Shown piece after piece: positions 51,288 to 60,983 of a stretch of 64,000 bases of DNA. The notes under the pieces were generated by a model. That model searched no databases. It saw only the letters and a program-made list of their open reading frames with translations, and was not told where the DNA came from. The position numbers and the translations under genes are program-made. How positions within the stretch are numbered: the first letter of the stretch is position 1; each line of letters opens with the position of its first letter. The DNA comes from Rhizobium acidisoli (GTDB taxonomy: Bacteria; Pseudomonadota; Alphaproteobacteria; Rhizobiales; Rhizobiaceae): positions 1-64,000 of the forward strand of contig NZ_CP034999.1 of NCBI RefSeq assembly GCF_002531755.2. Direction: 5' to 3'.

Positions 51288-53105
51288 TCACGCTAGTCCA
51301 AGCGGTCGAACATCGGATCGGCGATAAAACCTGGCAATTTTGCCGGTGGGTTCAAAGATCGGGTTGATCCCTTTCTTGTCCAGCGTTTGCTTCAAACCGG
51401 CAATCTGCTTGCCATTCTCCCGAGCCATGGCACTCAACGAAATATGCTTCGCCAGAAATGCGTCGACGGCGACCGGATGAACAAAACGCTGGCTGACCCG
51501 AGTGCGGGGATGACGCCGCATTTGCACCGGGAGGAACTCACGCTTAAGGAGTTCATCGATTGTGGCGGTCGTCGTGCGCAACGCTTTCTCCAGGGCGGCT
51601 ACATCGAGATAGTTTTCCGTTTCATCAAGGGTCACATGCGGAAGCACCTCTTGTGGATCAACGAGCAGATTCTTAAGGAGCAGCTCATCGCCTGACCACG
51701 ACACCTTCGTCAGCTTGCCGCCGAAAATGAGATCAACGATCTCGGGCACCTTGCAATGGCAGATAGCTGTGGCGATGTGGATCGAGACGAGGCCATCGTT
51801 CGATACACAGTTTCGTTGCGCTTTCATCCGTGCCAGGAGACCTTCCACGCTTTCACGAGCAATGCGCCGGAATACCCTTGCATAGTCCTCCGAGTTCGCA
51901 TGATACGGCAGGTGTCCCTGCTGCAGAAGAATGTCGAGAAATTGCCATGTGCAGCCCAGGAGGCTGGCTGCTTCAGGTGTCGTGAGGAGCTGTTTCTCCA
52001 GAACCAGTTGTTCATGCAGAGCTGTACGGGGAAACACGCGTGCGGCCTTAACGCCACTATCAAGGGTGACCGCAGTGAATCCGTGTTTCTCGACGACGTT
52101 CTTCACCCGGGCAGGCGTAAGCTGGTACTCGACGGCAGCAGAACGAATGGTGTGGACTTGTCGCTCCTTAACTTCGGTGAGGAAGACATCACCTGCCTCC
52201 ATGGGAATATGCTGCTCGGCGTGGCGCTGAAACAGTTCAACGACAGCGCCGTAGTCCGGGTCCCCCACGAACTTCCGCAGCCAACGCCGCGCTACCCCGT
52301 AGATGTCCATGAATTCGGTGGCAGTTCCGATGGTTGCACGAACGTGTTGGGAAAGGAAAGACAGGACCGCTTCCTTGCCTTGCTTGGCAATCAGGTAGCC
52401 CTCCCGGCGGCATGAGGCATTCATGAATCCTTCCGGAATGCGGTTGCGCGCACTTCCGTCCTCAGGCAAATTTTTAAAATGCCCGATGACGGTGCAGAAC
52501 TCTGCCGCCACATACGCTGGGAGTTCGTCCAGAAATTCAAACGCCTTTCCTTCACCGTTCACGCGGTTGGCGAAGTAAACATCAGCCTGGTCCGGCTCGC
52601 GAATTTCAGGAAGGTTCGAACCCAGCGCATCACCGCGACGTGCGATCCAAGCGGTAATATCGCTAGCAGAGATCGCCTCCAGTTCGCACCCGTGGATCGG
52701 ACATGTGGCAATCACCATCCACCGCCACGCCGCACGCACGTAAGGACGTGTCACCGCGCGACCGTGCTCTGCAACCATGTCATGGCAAAGGCAATGGCGG
52801 CAAACTCGGAGATTTGCCATTTCCAACTGTGACCGCCGGATGGTCGTAGCCCCGAAACTCGTCACGTTGTGGCCCGTCAGCGCAAACCTTTGGAGGCGTC
52901 CTGCCGGAACGCCAGACCAAGCCGACAACAAGCCTGCAGTCTCCTCATCCATGGTCTGCAGCTTGGACAGGGGCAGGTTTGTCATCCAGCAAAACTCTTC
53001 CAGGTCACGGTAGCCGTTGGCCTTCGCCAGCCGGGAAGTGAACATTGCGTGGCACTCGTCATCGTGGAGAGCGATCTCGCGGGCAAGCTTTGAACCGAAC
53101 ATCAT
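51288..53105 (-). CDS. tniQ: TniQ/TnsD-like target-selection protein
   Basis: This 605-residue protein has the TniQ N-terminal domain: a conserved LPLSKLQTMDEETAGLLSAW region and a zinc-binding motif NLRVCRHCLCHDMVAEHG with WMVIATCPIHGCELEAI. The long C-terminal half with several helix-turn-helix-like segments (TTPEAASLLGCTWQFLDILL) resembles TnsD, which recognises a fixed attachment site. The start ATG at 53105 overlaps the tnsC stop (TGATG). Last gene of the operon. The target site is unknown. Confidence 0.85.
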   Translation of the reverse strand: MMFGSKLAREIALHDDECHAMFTSRLAKANGYRDLEEFCWMTNLPLSKLQTMDEETAGLLSAWSGVPAGRLQRFALTGHNVTSFGATTIRRSQLEMANLRVCRHCLCHDMVAEHGRAVTRPYVRAAWRWMVIATCPIHGCELEAISASDITAWIARRGDALGSNLPEIREPDQADVYFANRVNGEGKAFEFLDELPAYVAAEFCTVIGHFKNLPEDGSARNRIPEGFMNASCRREGYLIAKQGKEAVLSFLSQHVRATIGTATEFMDIYGVARRWLRKFVGDPDYGAVVELFQRHAEQHIPMEAGDVFLTEVKERQVHTIRSAAVEYQLTPARVKNVVEKHGFTAVTLDSGVKAARVFPRTALHEQLVLEKQLLTTPEAASLLGCTWQFLDILLQQGHLPYHANSEDYARVFRRIARESVEGLLARMKAQRNCVSNDGLVSIHIATAICHCKVPEIVDLIFGGKLTKVSWSGDELLLKNLLVDPQEVLPHVTLDETENYLDVAALEKALRTTTATIDELLKREFLPVQMRRHPRTRVSQRFVHPVAVDAFLAKHISLSAMARENGKQIAGLKQTLDKKGINPIFEPTGKIARFYRRSDVRPLGLA

Positions 53106-54106
53106 CACTTCTTTCGTTTGGCAACTGGTTTAGGAATGTCGGCGAGCGCGTTTTTGGGCACGATGTCCCGCCATTTGCTTCCACGGAAAGGGTTGTCCTG
53201 GGGCAGTGGTGCCTTGCGGACCTGGTAAACCACTTCAAAGTCAGCCAGCGTGACCTTGCGGCGATTGGCGTCAATCGCGGCAAAACAGGCTTTTTTGACG
53301 TCGTCACAGATCGTGCCGAAGCGTCCTTGTCCCGCCAGTATGAGGCGCGCCGGAAGCTCGTCCTTTTCAGTCCAACCAGGTTCAAGGCCCGCGTGCTTTA
53401 CGACAATATTGGACAAAATCTGTTCAGCCGCCCGCAGGTCCCTTGGGTCTTTCAAGAGTTCGAGGCGAACGGTGTTAGAGCGATTACTCAGTTGATCATC
53501 ACCGCCGCTGATGAAGTTTGCCAAGTCATCGACGCCAGAGAAGATGGCATGCAGTGGCCAGTTCTTAATCTGGAGAAGGCTCTTTACGTCGCTCTGAACG
53601 GATTTGATGGCGAACTCCGTGTTGTGAAGAACCGTGTCCTGCATTTCGTCGATATGCAGGTACTCCACCTTCTGATCTCGCAGCTGATCTTTCAGGAAAT
53701 CGTACAGTTCCGGATTGCTAATCCGTTTATTACGAACGACAGCACCAAGCTCCTTCAGGATTTTGAGGGCAAGTTCCCTCGAACTGCAGGGCGACGGCGC
53801 TTCAATGCTGATCAAGCGGCGCACCCATTCGCCATCTTCATCCTGATACGGCTGGAAGCCCGCCTTTTCGCGGAAAAGCTCCTCCAGCATGCGCGATTTT
53901 CCCGTATTCGATTCACCGATGATAAAGAGAGCGCGCTCCTTAAAACCCCCTCCCTCACGGCAGGCTTTCGCATTGGCAATAAGGTCATCAAGGTGTTTGC
54001 TGACCTCGTGATATTTTGCGTAGCGCAGGTACAGCTTATGGAGATGCAGCTTGCGGTCCGACGGGGTCATGGTGGGGGCGTTCATGGCGATGCTGGCGTC
54101 GGTCAT
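53105..54106 (-). CDS. tnsC: TnsC/TniB-like AAA+ regulator of transposition
   Basis: This 333-residue ATPase has Walker A ALFIIGESNTGKSRMLEELF and Walker B VEYLHIDEMQD, with an Arg-finger-like region near LDRLVRL-type helices. It would connect TniQ-bound target DNA to the transposase. The ATG overlaps the tnsB stop (ATGA). Length and motif order fit TniB/TnsC of Tn7/Tn5053-like elements. Confidence 0.88.
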   Translation of the reverse strand: MTDASIAMNAPTMTPSDRKLHLHKLYLRYAKYHEVSKHLDDLIANAKACREGGGFKERALFIIGESNTGKSRMLEELFREKAGFQPYQDEDGEWVRRLISIEAPSPCSSRELALKILKELGAVVRNKRISNPELYDFLKDQLRDQKVEYLHIDEMQDTVLHNTEFAIKSVQSDVKSLLQIKNWPLHAIFSGVDDLANFISGGDDQLSNRSNTVRLELLKDPRDLRAAEQILSNIVVKHAGLEPGWTEKDELPARLILAGQGRFGTICDDVKKACFAAIDANRRKVTLADFEVVYQVRKAPLPQDNPFRGSKWRDIVPKNALADIPKPVAKRKK

Positions 54107-56295
54107 TCGATCTCTCCAAAATGCGAAGGTTCGTCATCGTTGTTGTCGGAATAGGTGTCCGCTTCCGTAGTGCTTTCCTGAATCTCCTCGCTGGTCGCAG
54201 GGCCAGCGAACTCACCGCCCTGGGGGCCGACGTAGCCGTCGTGAAGCGGGTCGTAGGCGATTTCGTCATCGTGCAGGTTCACCTCGTCGAACTTGTCCTC
54301 CTCGGTGAAAGGGCGACCTTCAAAAAGCTGGTCGGTGGCGTCCGAAATCTCCTCCGGGCGCAGCGTGTGAAGGGAGATTCCAGCGCGCATTGCGGCGCTG
54401 GTACCGGCGCGACGCATGACGTTGATCGCCTCGTACATGATTGGCAGGTTGGCTTCGGACTTCGCCCCGTTGCGGCGATTGAGGTCCTTTTTGGCCAAGT
54501 ACCATTCTGCCAGCGAGATGTTCGTCGGCATGCTGATGCGATTTTCGACCGTCAGCCAACCTTCCCCGGTGAAGACGGAAACGGCCGAGAGATCGTTGCG
54601 ATGGGTGCGAACCTTGTACTTCTTCCAGCCGTCCTTACGGCGGAGGATCTGCAGAGCATCGGAATTGTAAGGAATTCCATGAACTGTGACACCCGCGCTA
54701 TCGATCACGCGTTCCTTGGTCACGCCGAAGATGTGGCGCTTCTCGTGACGTCCGGGCATGGCACGCACACGATAGGTTTTGGTTTTCTGGACCCAGGCTT
54801 CGTGCGGCGTCAGATTGTTCAGACGCGCCGACGGGCGATTGTGATGGATATCGCAGATTGCGCGGATCACCAGGTTGATGAACTCATCGACAGCCAGAGC
54901 TGCGTTTTCCGCGGCCGAATAGTCGTTCTTCTCCACCACGTTCGAGAACGTACGCCCATCGAAAAACATCATGATGTCGCGCGCGAGCGTTTTGAAGAGG
55001 CTCTCGATGAAGGGACGCTTCCAGGCTTGACCGGCGGGCGGACGCGTCAGTGCAATCTTACACATGAGAAACGCATCGCGCGTCGCGTCCGCGATGTAGG
55101 TGGGTCCGTTATCGGTATAGACAACCTCAGGGCGGACGCCGAACCACGGCGTCTTCGCTCCTACCAGTTTGGCGATATGCGTCTTGTCGGTCATCACCAT
55201 TTCAAGCGTATCGACAATGAGGGCCGAGGACGGGTTGCGTCCCCCTTTCATGGCCAGCACGTAGTTGACGGAAGTGTCCACAGCGCCGCAGAACCAGATG
55301 CGTTGCGGGTTTTCGATCAGGTATTCCTGAAGTGCCTTCGGAAGCGCTTGCCAAAAGCCGCACGCCTGCATGGACGTCATGGCGTCTGCATTCCAGTCGT
55401 CCATCTCGACGCGTTCGCCAGGACGTTCGGAATCGTAGGAATCCATTTTCGGCTTGAACTGGGCGCGAGCGAAGGGAAGCCCTTCGCGGCCTGCAACAAC
55501 CTCGAACTCGTCCATGGCATCAATCAGAGCTTCGAAACGTTTGCGTCCGGGAGTAATGAGCGGTGCCTTCCCAACGCGGGTTTTGTTTTCTTCTGCAATA
55601 CGGGCATGGACATCACGCAGCAGCTTTGCCTTCGACGGCTTGCGGCGGCTCGCGTAGTTGCGGGCTTCCTCCAGCCAGATGGCATAGCTTTCGGCGCACT
55701 CAACCTTTGCATTACGGAAACCGGGTCCATTGCGACGGTAGATCAACGCGCGAACGTCACGTCCGCAGCTCATGTACTCGCGAAAATGGCGATTAAAGCT
55801 GCGGACGGACGGCGTGTTGTAAAAGCTCGTGCTGGCATCGCAGCGCGTCTTGCGCTTGGTGCCATCCTGTTCCGTCAGTTCCTGGGCCTCGATCTGAATT
55901 TCGAGGCTCCATTTCTTGAGCAGACCTGCAAGTTTTTCGCTACGAGGAAGCTTGCGACCGGTTTCTGCGCAATGCTGTTCATAGCGAAGGATCAACGCTT
56001 CGTGGAAACGAGCGATGGCCACGTCACGGGCTCTGAAGTCGTCGACGCGCTTGTCGCCGACCAGATGACGCAGCTTCGTCTCCGTCTTGGTGTGGAAATT
56101 GTAATGGACCGAAGCCGTCTCGTTCTTCAGTGCCTGGCGGATTTCAGCATGAGAAATGCGCGTTTCGAAACGGTGGTCAGTTTCTTTTTGGAAACGGTAT
56201 TCCTTGCTGTCGTAGTCAACCGGGACCCAATTGGTGCCACGGTAGGTGAAACGGTCGAGAGGGCCCATTTCGGTGATAGGAGTATATTCAGTCAT
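54103..56295 (-). CDS. tnsB: TnsB-like DDE transposase
   Basis: This 730-residue protein has N-terminal helical DNA-binding domains, then an RNase H-like core with GERVEMDDWNADAM (Asp), PEVVYTDNGPTYIADATRD (Asp) and PAGQAWKRPFIESLFKTLAR (Glu), followed by a Mu-type C-terminal barrel and an acidic tail (residues 650-730) that would contact TnsC. It cuts and joins the transposon ends. It is intact and lies 73 bases after the TnsA-like gene. Confidence 0.92.
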   Translation of the reverse strand: MTEYTPITEMGPLDRFTYRGTNWVPVDYDSKEYRFQKETDHRFETRISHAEIRQALKNETASVHYNFHTKTETKLRHLVGDKRVDDFRARDVAIARFHEALILRYEQHCAETGRKLPRSEKLAGLLKKWSLEIQIEAQELTEQDGTKRKTRCDASTSFYNTPSVRSFNRHFREYMSCGRDVRALIYRRNGPGFRNAKVECAESYAIWLEEARNYASRRKPSKAKLLRDVHARIAEENKTRVGKAPLITPGRKRFEALIDAMDEFEVVAGREGLPFARAQFKPKMDSYDSERPGERVEMDDWNADAMTSMQACGFWQALPKALQEYLIENPQRIWFCGAVDTSVNYVLAMKGGRNPSSALIVDTLEMVMTDKTHIAKLVGAKTPWFGVRPEVVYTDNGPTYIADATRDAFLMCKIALTRPPAGQAWKRPFIESLFKTLARDIMMFFDGRTFSNVVEKNDYSAAENAALAVDEFINLVIRAICDIHHNRPSARLNNLTPHEAWVQKTKTYRVRAMPGRHEKRHIFGVTKERVIDSAGVTVHGIPYNSDALQILRRKDGWKKYKVRTHRNDLSAVSVFTGEGWLTVENRISMPTNISLAEWYLAKKDLNRRNGAKSEANLPIMYEAINVMRRAGTSAAMRAGISLHTLRPEEISDATDQLFEGRPFTEEDKFDEVNLHDDEIAYDPLHDGYVGPQGGEFAGPATSEEIQESTTEADTYSDNNDDEPSHFGEIE

Positions 56296-56368
56296 CTTCG
56301 TTTCCTTTGGACATAGCTTCGCCGTTCCCAGGCGCGACGTGGCTGAGTGAGGGCAGGATTGAGGTTGG

Positions 56369-57055
56369 TTAGAGGTTGATGGTGAACCAGGTCAGTTCAT
56401 TGACCCGGCCACGTTGAACAGGTTTGAGGACCTGCAGATCGATCAGCCGCCAAATCGCGATGGTGCGATCCGTCCGCTCGACATGCGGCGCATACAGCTG
56501 GAAGAACTGTATCTGGCTACCGCTCTGCCCATGCAGCTCGCTCAACAGCGTGCGCACATGGCCCTCATCATGAAATTCGCGAGACCAGAGGATGGTCTTT
56601 GCATTGCGAAAATCATCCTTGGTCGCGTGCCGTTCAGTCATGATCCTCATGTCATCGAACAGCGCGCGATGTATTCTCTGGACACCAGAAAAAACCGGAT
56701 CGAGTTCGGCTTTGTCGCGCTCGTATTTGACCGCGATAGCCAGCCGGAAACCGTTCTTGAACCGGGCCCAGTAATCGAAGATGTGTTCCCGCAGGTGTCC
56801 CTCCGGATCGACATACGTCACCTTCGGAAACTGGGAACGGACTTCCACGATGCCGTGGCGGGCCTGGATGACAGCAGAAACCTGCTGCTCCAGCTCGCTT
56901 TCATGCTGTACCTGGCGATTGTCGAAGACCGACGCGCCGTTGGTTTTCAGCATGTGCTTCACAGGAACGTTGCGTGCACCTCCGTGAAGGCGAGGGGGCA
57001 CCCAAAGCTCAGGTTCATCGTGGGGTTGAGGGGAAGAACAGGTCGCGCTTACCAT
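56369..57055 (-). CDS. tnsA: TnsA-like endonuclease subunit
   Basis: This 228-residue protein contains HESELEQQVSAVIQARHGIV, REHIFDYWARFKNGFRLAIA VKYERD, giving the E...D...K pattern of the restriction-like TnsA N-terminal domain, and a winged C-terminal region. TnsA cuts the 5' ends so that the element moves by cut-and-paste. Position directly upstream of tnsB supports the call. The ATG overlaps the stop of a 56-codon frame. Similarity is weaker than for its neighbours. Confidence 0.75.
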   Translation of the reverse strand: MVSATCSSPQPHDEPELWVPPRLHGGARNVPVKHMLKTNGASVFDNRQVQHESELEQQVSAVIQARHGIVEVRSQFPKVTYVDPEGHLREHIFDYWARFKNGFRLAIAVKYERDKAELDPVFSGVQRIHRALFDDMRIMTERHATKDDFRNAKTILWSREFHDEGHVRTLLSELHGQSGSQIQFFQLYAPHVERTDRTIAIWRLIDLQVLKPVQRGRVNELTWFTINL

Positions 57056-57219
57056 TTGGACGTACGCATCCCGACCATTGCGTTCTTATCGGCATCAATC
57101 CCGCCATCCTGGAAAACCTGGAAGCGAGAATGAATGCCTTCTCCGTTGCCGGAGCGCAATTCGGTCAGAATGGCACGACGCACCAAGACGTGGTGCAGCA
57201 CATTTTTTGATGGGCGCAT
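57049..57219 (-). CDS. Small protein translationally coupled to tnsA
   Basis: This frame of 56 codons (MRPSKNVLHHVLVRRAILTE to MVGMRTSKW) has a perfect AGGAGG 5 bases before its ATG, and its TAA overlaps the tnsA ATG (ATGGTAA). It is the first frame of the tns operon. It may be a leader peptide that couples translation or a small regulator. No family recognised. Confidence 0.6.
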   Translation of the reverse strand: MRPSKNVLHHVLVRRAILTELRSGNGEGIHSRFQVFQDGGIDADKNAMVGMRTSKW

Positions 57220-57696
57220 AGATACCTCCTGGGCGCACATGGGTGGCAGCCCATCCGGAGGTAGAGGACACGGTGTCCTTACTTCAGATGGAGCTGAGGA
57301 AGGTCTTTCCTAGAATGACGATGCGTATCATCGTGGGGCTCCGTGTTTGAAACTGGCGCGGAACATAGTCAGCGGCGGTACCGCGAGTCTAGCGGGGGAG
57401 ATTTGCATGATGGAAATATGGTTAATAGGACCTATGCAGCCCGCATAACCTTCCGGTAGCTGATGGCGAACCGCAGCTTTGATCGTTCGCAATTAACGAG
57501 TTATCCAAGGGAATCTTGCCAGAACGACCTGGCTTTGGTTGCCACGAGGCACTGCGACGATGGCCGGATCGCGCGTGTCATCATGAGCACGTTTGGAGTT
57601 TCGCCGTTCTGCTTTTGATCACCATTTGACACCGACAGGTTGTTTCAGACATGATCAACAATCAAAATCATTGTATAGAATCGGCTCTGGCTTCAT
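57220..57696. other. Divergent region between the tns operon and the hydrolase-CHAT pair
   Basis: This 0.48-kb stretch must hold the promoters of both divergent operons and, if the Tn7-like element ends next to tnsA as usual, its right end. I found no repeated TnsB-type sites or a TGT...ACA terminus that I would defend. No gene is seen. Confidence 0.45.
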
Positions 57697-59085
57697 ATGA
57701 CCAAACATCCTGATCTTATTGTCTTTCTTCCCGGAATTACCGGTTCCGTCCTTATGAAGGATGGTGACGTCATCTGGGGCAATTCTGCCAAGTCGCTTTG
57801 GGACATGGTAGCAAATGACTCTCTCGATCTTCTCGAAATCACCGGTTCGGACAACGGCGACGATGACCTTGGCGATGGGATAGAGGCAACAGCCCTAATT
57901 TCCAATATTAAGGTGGTGCCAGGGCTTTGGAAGATTGGAGGATACTCCATTGTTTCACAAAACCTCGTTGCTAATTTAGCTCTCGAAAAAAACGTGAACT
58001 ATTTTGAGTTTCCCTATGACTGGCGACGGGACAACCGTGTTTCCGCAAGGAAGCTGGCACGATTTTGCCGGGAAAAACTTTCCTCTTGGCGACAAAAAAG
58101 CGGGAACGAAAAGGCCAAGATCACGCTTGTTGCCCATTCTATGGGCGGGCTGGTCTCGCGCTATTTCATTGAATGTTTGGAGGGGTGGAAAGAAACTCGG
58201 ATGCTCATTAGTTTGGGCACACCCTATCGAGGGTCCCTGAACGCAGTCGACGGGATATGCAATGGTCTTAAAAAGTCGGTGGGCGGCGTTACCCTTGCCG
58301 ACGGGTCTCGCGCATTCCGGTCATTTCAATCTCTCTATCAATTGCTCCCAATATACCCCGTCGTTAACGACGGAGGTGGACCACTTAAGAGAGTGTATGA
58401 GGTAGAATTGCCCAATATGGACCTTCAGCGCGCTATCGAAGCGCGAAAATTTCATGATGAAATTTTGGATGCGTATGCGGCAAATCTCAGAGACACTGTT
58501 TACGTTAGTCAGCAGGTCAGAATAGTTCCTATAGTGGGTATTGATCAGCCGACGTTCCAGTCCGCCCGGCTTAAAGTTGACGGCCGCGTTGAGCTGTTAC
58601 ATGCCTACGAAGGTCGAGACATGCGTGGTGACGGTACGGTCCCCCGGGTTTCTGCTATTCACGATGATAACGCTTCGGCTGCTGGGGTCTATTTTGCCAA
58701 CACCCACGCAGTTTTGCCGAATGCTGAGACTGCGATGACCCACTTGAAAGGTGTCATACAAGGAACAACAATCGACTTAGGGAAATTCCGCGTATCCAAT
58801 GACCCAGGCAATGTTTCAATCAACGTGGGCGACGTCTATGACGCCGATGGGCCGATTGTGATCTCGGCTACCTTAAACGCGTATCGGCAAAATTTGACTG
58901 CGACCTTTATCCGCGAAGGTGATCTCGGCGAGAGCAAAAAAGCGCTCATGTATCCTCGGGACGGAACTTACAGTTGCTCAGTCTCGCTGGCACCTGGCCA
59001 ATATACTGTAAACGTCAGCGGAGATGGATTGCATACGGCGGGAGACGTATTTGTTGTCGTTGGCGCTGTTGAAGAACGGCTAAGT
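57697..59085 (+). CDS. LCAT-type alpha/beta hydrolase (lipase-like)
   Basis: This 463-residue protein (stop codon at 59086-59088) belongs to the lecithin:cholesterol acyltransferase/PGAP1-like alpha/beta hydrolases: DLIVFLPGITGSVLMKDGDV, FEFPYDWRRDNRVSARKL, nucleophile ITLVAHSMGGLVSRYF (Ser148), acid DMRGDGTVPRVSA (Asp312) and histidine FANTHAVLPN (His337). The full triad is present. Residues 360-463 form a beta-rich C-terminal domain. There is no signal peptide, so it probably acts inside the cell on lipids or acyl groups. Its stop overlaps the start of the CHAT protease gene by one base, so they form one unit. Effector of a defence pair is my inference. Confidence 0.85.
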
Positions 59086-59087
59086 TG

Positions 59088-60956
59088 ATGACTGATCCTT
59101 CGTTGCGGAATGCTAACTATCGCTCGCCAATCGTATCCCTACCGGATGACAGCTGGCACTACATCATCGATGTATTCGAGGGCGAGTTCATCGGTTCGCT
59201 GCTTTCCTTGCAGATTGAGTTTTCTGAGGGCGTAGCGAAGTTGGAAGCGCAGGTCGCCTCAGTGAACTCTGCGGCGTTCCTACTCGCGCTGGTGAGGCGG
59301 CACCCCCACGTGGAGCGCGTCGAAGAGAATATCGAGATCAAGGCACCCTTCCGCTCAGCTGGTCGGGATGCTGCCGACGCCGCCTTCGACAATTGGCATC
59401 AGGAAACCGCTTCAGTACCGGACGAGGAGCGGCTATCCTTGGAGCGATACCCACATATCTCTGTGAAGGGCGAACTCAATGTGGGCAGTGATGTCGTAGT
59501 TCTTATTTACCTAGAAGAAGAGGCGGACGAATTCACGGATGGTGGTCCTTCTGTCATCGACAACGTACCGGCACATTGGCAGACACTGAACGTTGATGTC
59601 GTCGTAGACTCGGCGCAGCTCGTTTTCGATGAGGAGACGGCAAGCGCAAAGGTGAAATTGCGCCGAGGCCAGAGATCGTCGCCCGCGATGATCCATGCGC
59701 AAGTGGACCAAAGCGCGCAAGCATCTGGATTTGCTCAGCTTACGGCGCAGTTTTACTACGAAGGAAGAAGATGTGGCTTTGCCAGGCGGACATTTCCTCT
59801 CGTTCGGCGCGAGAAAGAGAAGGCAGCAGAAATCGAAAGCCGTCCAGACGTGCAATTGAGCGGCGACGATGCGAGCCGAACCCCCAACCTCACCGCACCG
59901 GCACAAATCAAGGCTTCGCTCGATGCATCAGACTTCGTCGTATCTATCAATCGCGAAGGCACTGATTTAGATGGCACCTACCGATGGGTCACTTACTCAA
60001 ACCGCCTGGGATCAGGCAGGCGTCAGTCGAACGGTCAGATCACTCTGGGTCAGTCTACCCGGAAGTACGCCGAAAGCCTACTCAAGCTTTGCCCAACATT
60101 GGAGCCGGGCAATCATGCAAGAACGTTGAAATCAATTGGTGAAGAGATTTGGGGGCGGACACCACCGGCATTTCAGGAACATTACCTCTCGTTGGTAGCA
60201 GAAATTGGGCCTTGTTTCCCGATCCAATTTTACTCAGATGAACCGTACGTACCGTGGGAGATGATGTGTCCCAAAATAGATGGTGAAGGGAAAGATCATC
60301 TTTTCTTCAGCCACCCGGTTGCTCGGTGGCCCAGTTCCTCTCACACAGGTCTGGCTCAATCATTTACGGACGGGATTGTCGCGAGTTTTGTCCCTTCCTA
60401 TCAGGACCGAGACTTACCTGCGGCCCACGAGGAGGGGCGGTGGTTGCGAGATAACCTTGAAGCCGTCGAGCATGAGCCCACGCATGATGCGCTCCTGAAT
60501 TTCTTGGAGTCACCACCTGAAGCAAAGGTCAAGGTCGTCCACTTTGCTGGTCATGGCAAATGCGGAAACGCGGACAGCCCGTCAAGTATTGAGATGTCCG
60601 AAGGGAAACACGTCACCGTCAAGGAAGTTGGCCAGAGCGGTGTTAAGCTGGGTCGCAGGGACCGGAGTTTGTTTATTCTCAATGCCTGTGAAGTCGGTGC
60701 CTCCACTTTAGAGTTAGGAATGGCGAGCGGATGGGCAAGCGCGCTTACCAACAACGGTTTTGGAGGAGTTTTGGCTCCGCTCTGGGCTGTTCGTGATGAA
60801 CACGCCAGCAAGCTGGTAATCGGCTCACTTGACCTTTTCCTCCGCAGTGGTGAAACCCTCGCGGAGTCGGTGCGAAGGTCGCGAGATGCGTCTCGCGGTG
60901 CGTCCACAACGTCATTCGCCTATGTGCTCTATGGCGATGTGATGGCGCGAGCCTAA
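59088..60956 (+). CDS. CHAT-domain caspase-like protease
   Basis: This 622-residue protein starts at ATG 59088, overlapping the hydrolase stop (TGATG). The C-terminal CHAT domain has the His-Cys dyad: VKVVHFAGHGKCG (His489) and LFILNACEVGASTLE (Cys534), followed by GWASALTNNGFGGVLAPLWA and SFAYVLYGD. Residues 1-300 are beta-rich and unassigned, possibly sensing; about 300-470 hold the CHAT-associated IQFYSDEPYVPWEMM strand. CHAT proteases in bacteria activate partner toxins such as gasdermins. Here the partner is the upstream lipase-like protein. It converges on the subtilase gene with 27 bases between. Confidence 0.9.
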   Translation: MTDPSLRNANYRSPIVSLPDDSWHYIIDVFEGEFIGSLLSLQIEFSEGVAKLEAQVASVNSAAFLLALVRRHPHVERVEENIEIKAPFRSAGRDAADAAFDNWHQETASVPDEERLSLERYPHISVKGELNVGSDVVVLIYLEEEADEFTDGGPSVIDNVPAHWQTLNVDVVVDSAQLVFDEETASAKVKLRRGQRSSPAMIHAQVDQSAQASGFAQLTAQFYYEGRRCGFARRTFPLVRREKEKAAEIESRPDVQLSGDDASRTPNLTAPAQIKASLDASDFVVSINREGTDLDGTYRWVTYSNRLGSGRRQSNGQITLGQSTRKYAESLLKLCPTLEPGNHARTLKSIGEEIWGRTPPAFQEHYLSLVAEIGPCFPIQFYSDEPYVPWEMMCPKIDGEGKDHLFFSHPVARWPSSSHTGLAQSFTDGIVASFVPSYQDRDLPAAHEEGRWLRDNLEAVEHEPTHDALLNFLESPPEAKVKVVHFAGHGKCGNADSPSSIEMSEGKHVTVKEVGQSGVKLGRRDRSLFILNACEVGASTLELGMASGWASALTNNGFGGVLAPLWAVRDEHASKLVIGSLDLFLRSGETLAESVRRSRDASRGASTTSFAYVLYGDVMARA

Positions 60957-60983
60957 ACGCAGGACGCTGCCCGCTAACGTTTC

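Noticed and set aside
54016..56316. A 766-codon plus-strand frame
   Set aside because: It is the antisense shadow of the TnsB gene, which has clear DDE motifs; the plus frame has no recognisable domain.
57220..57696. Right end of the Tn7-like element
   Set aside because: Expected next to tnsA, but I saw no repeated TnsB-type sites or terminal TGT/ACA that could be defended.
59085..59087. TTG start for the CHAT gene
   Set aside because: The ATG at 59088 gives the normal TGATG overlap with the hydrolase stop.
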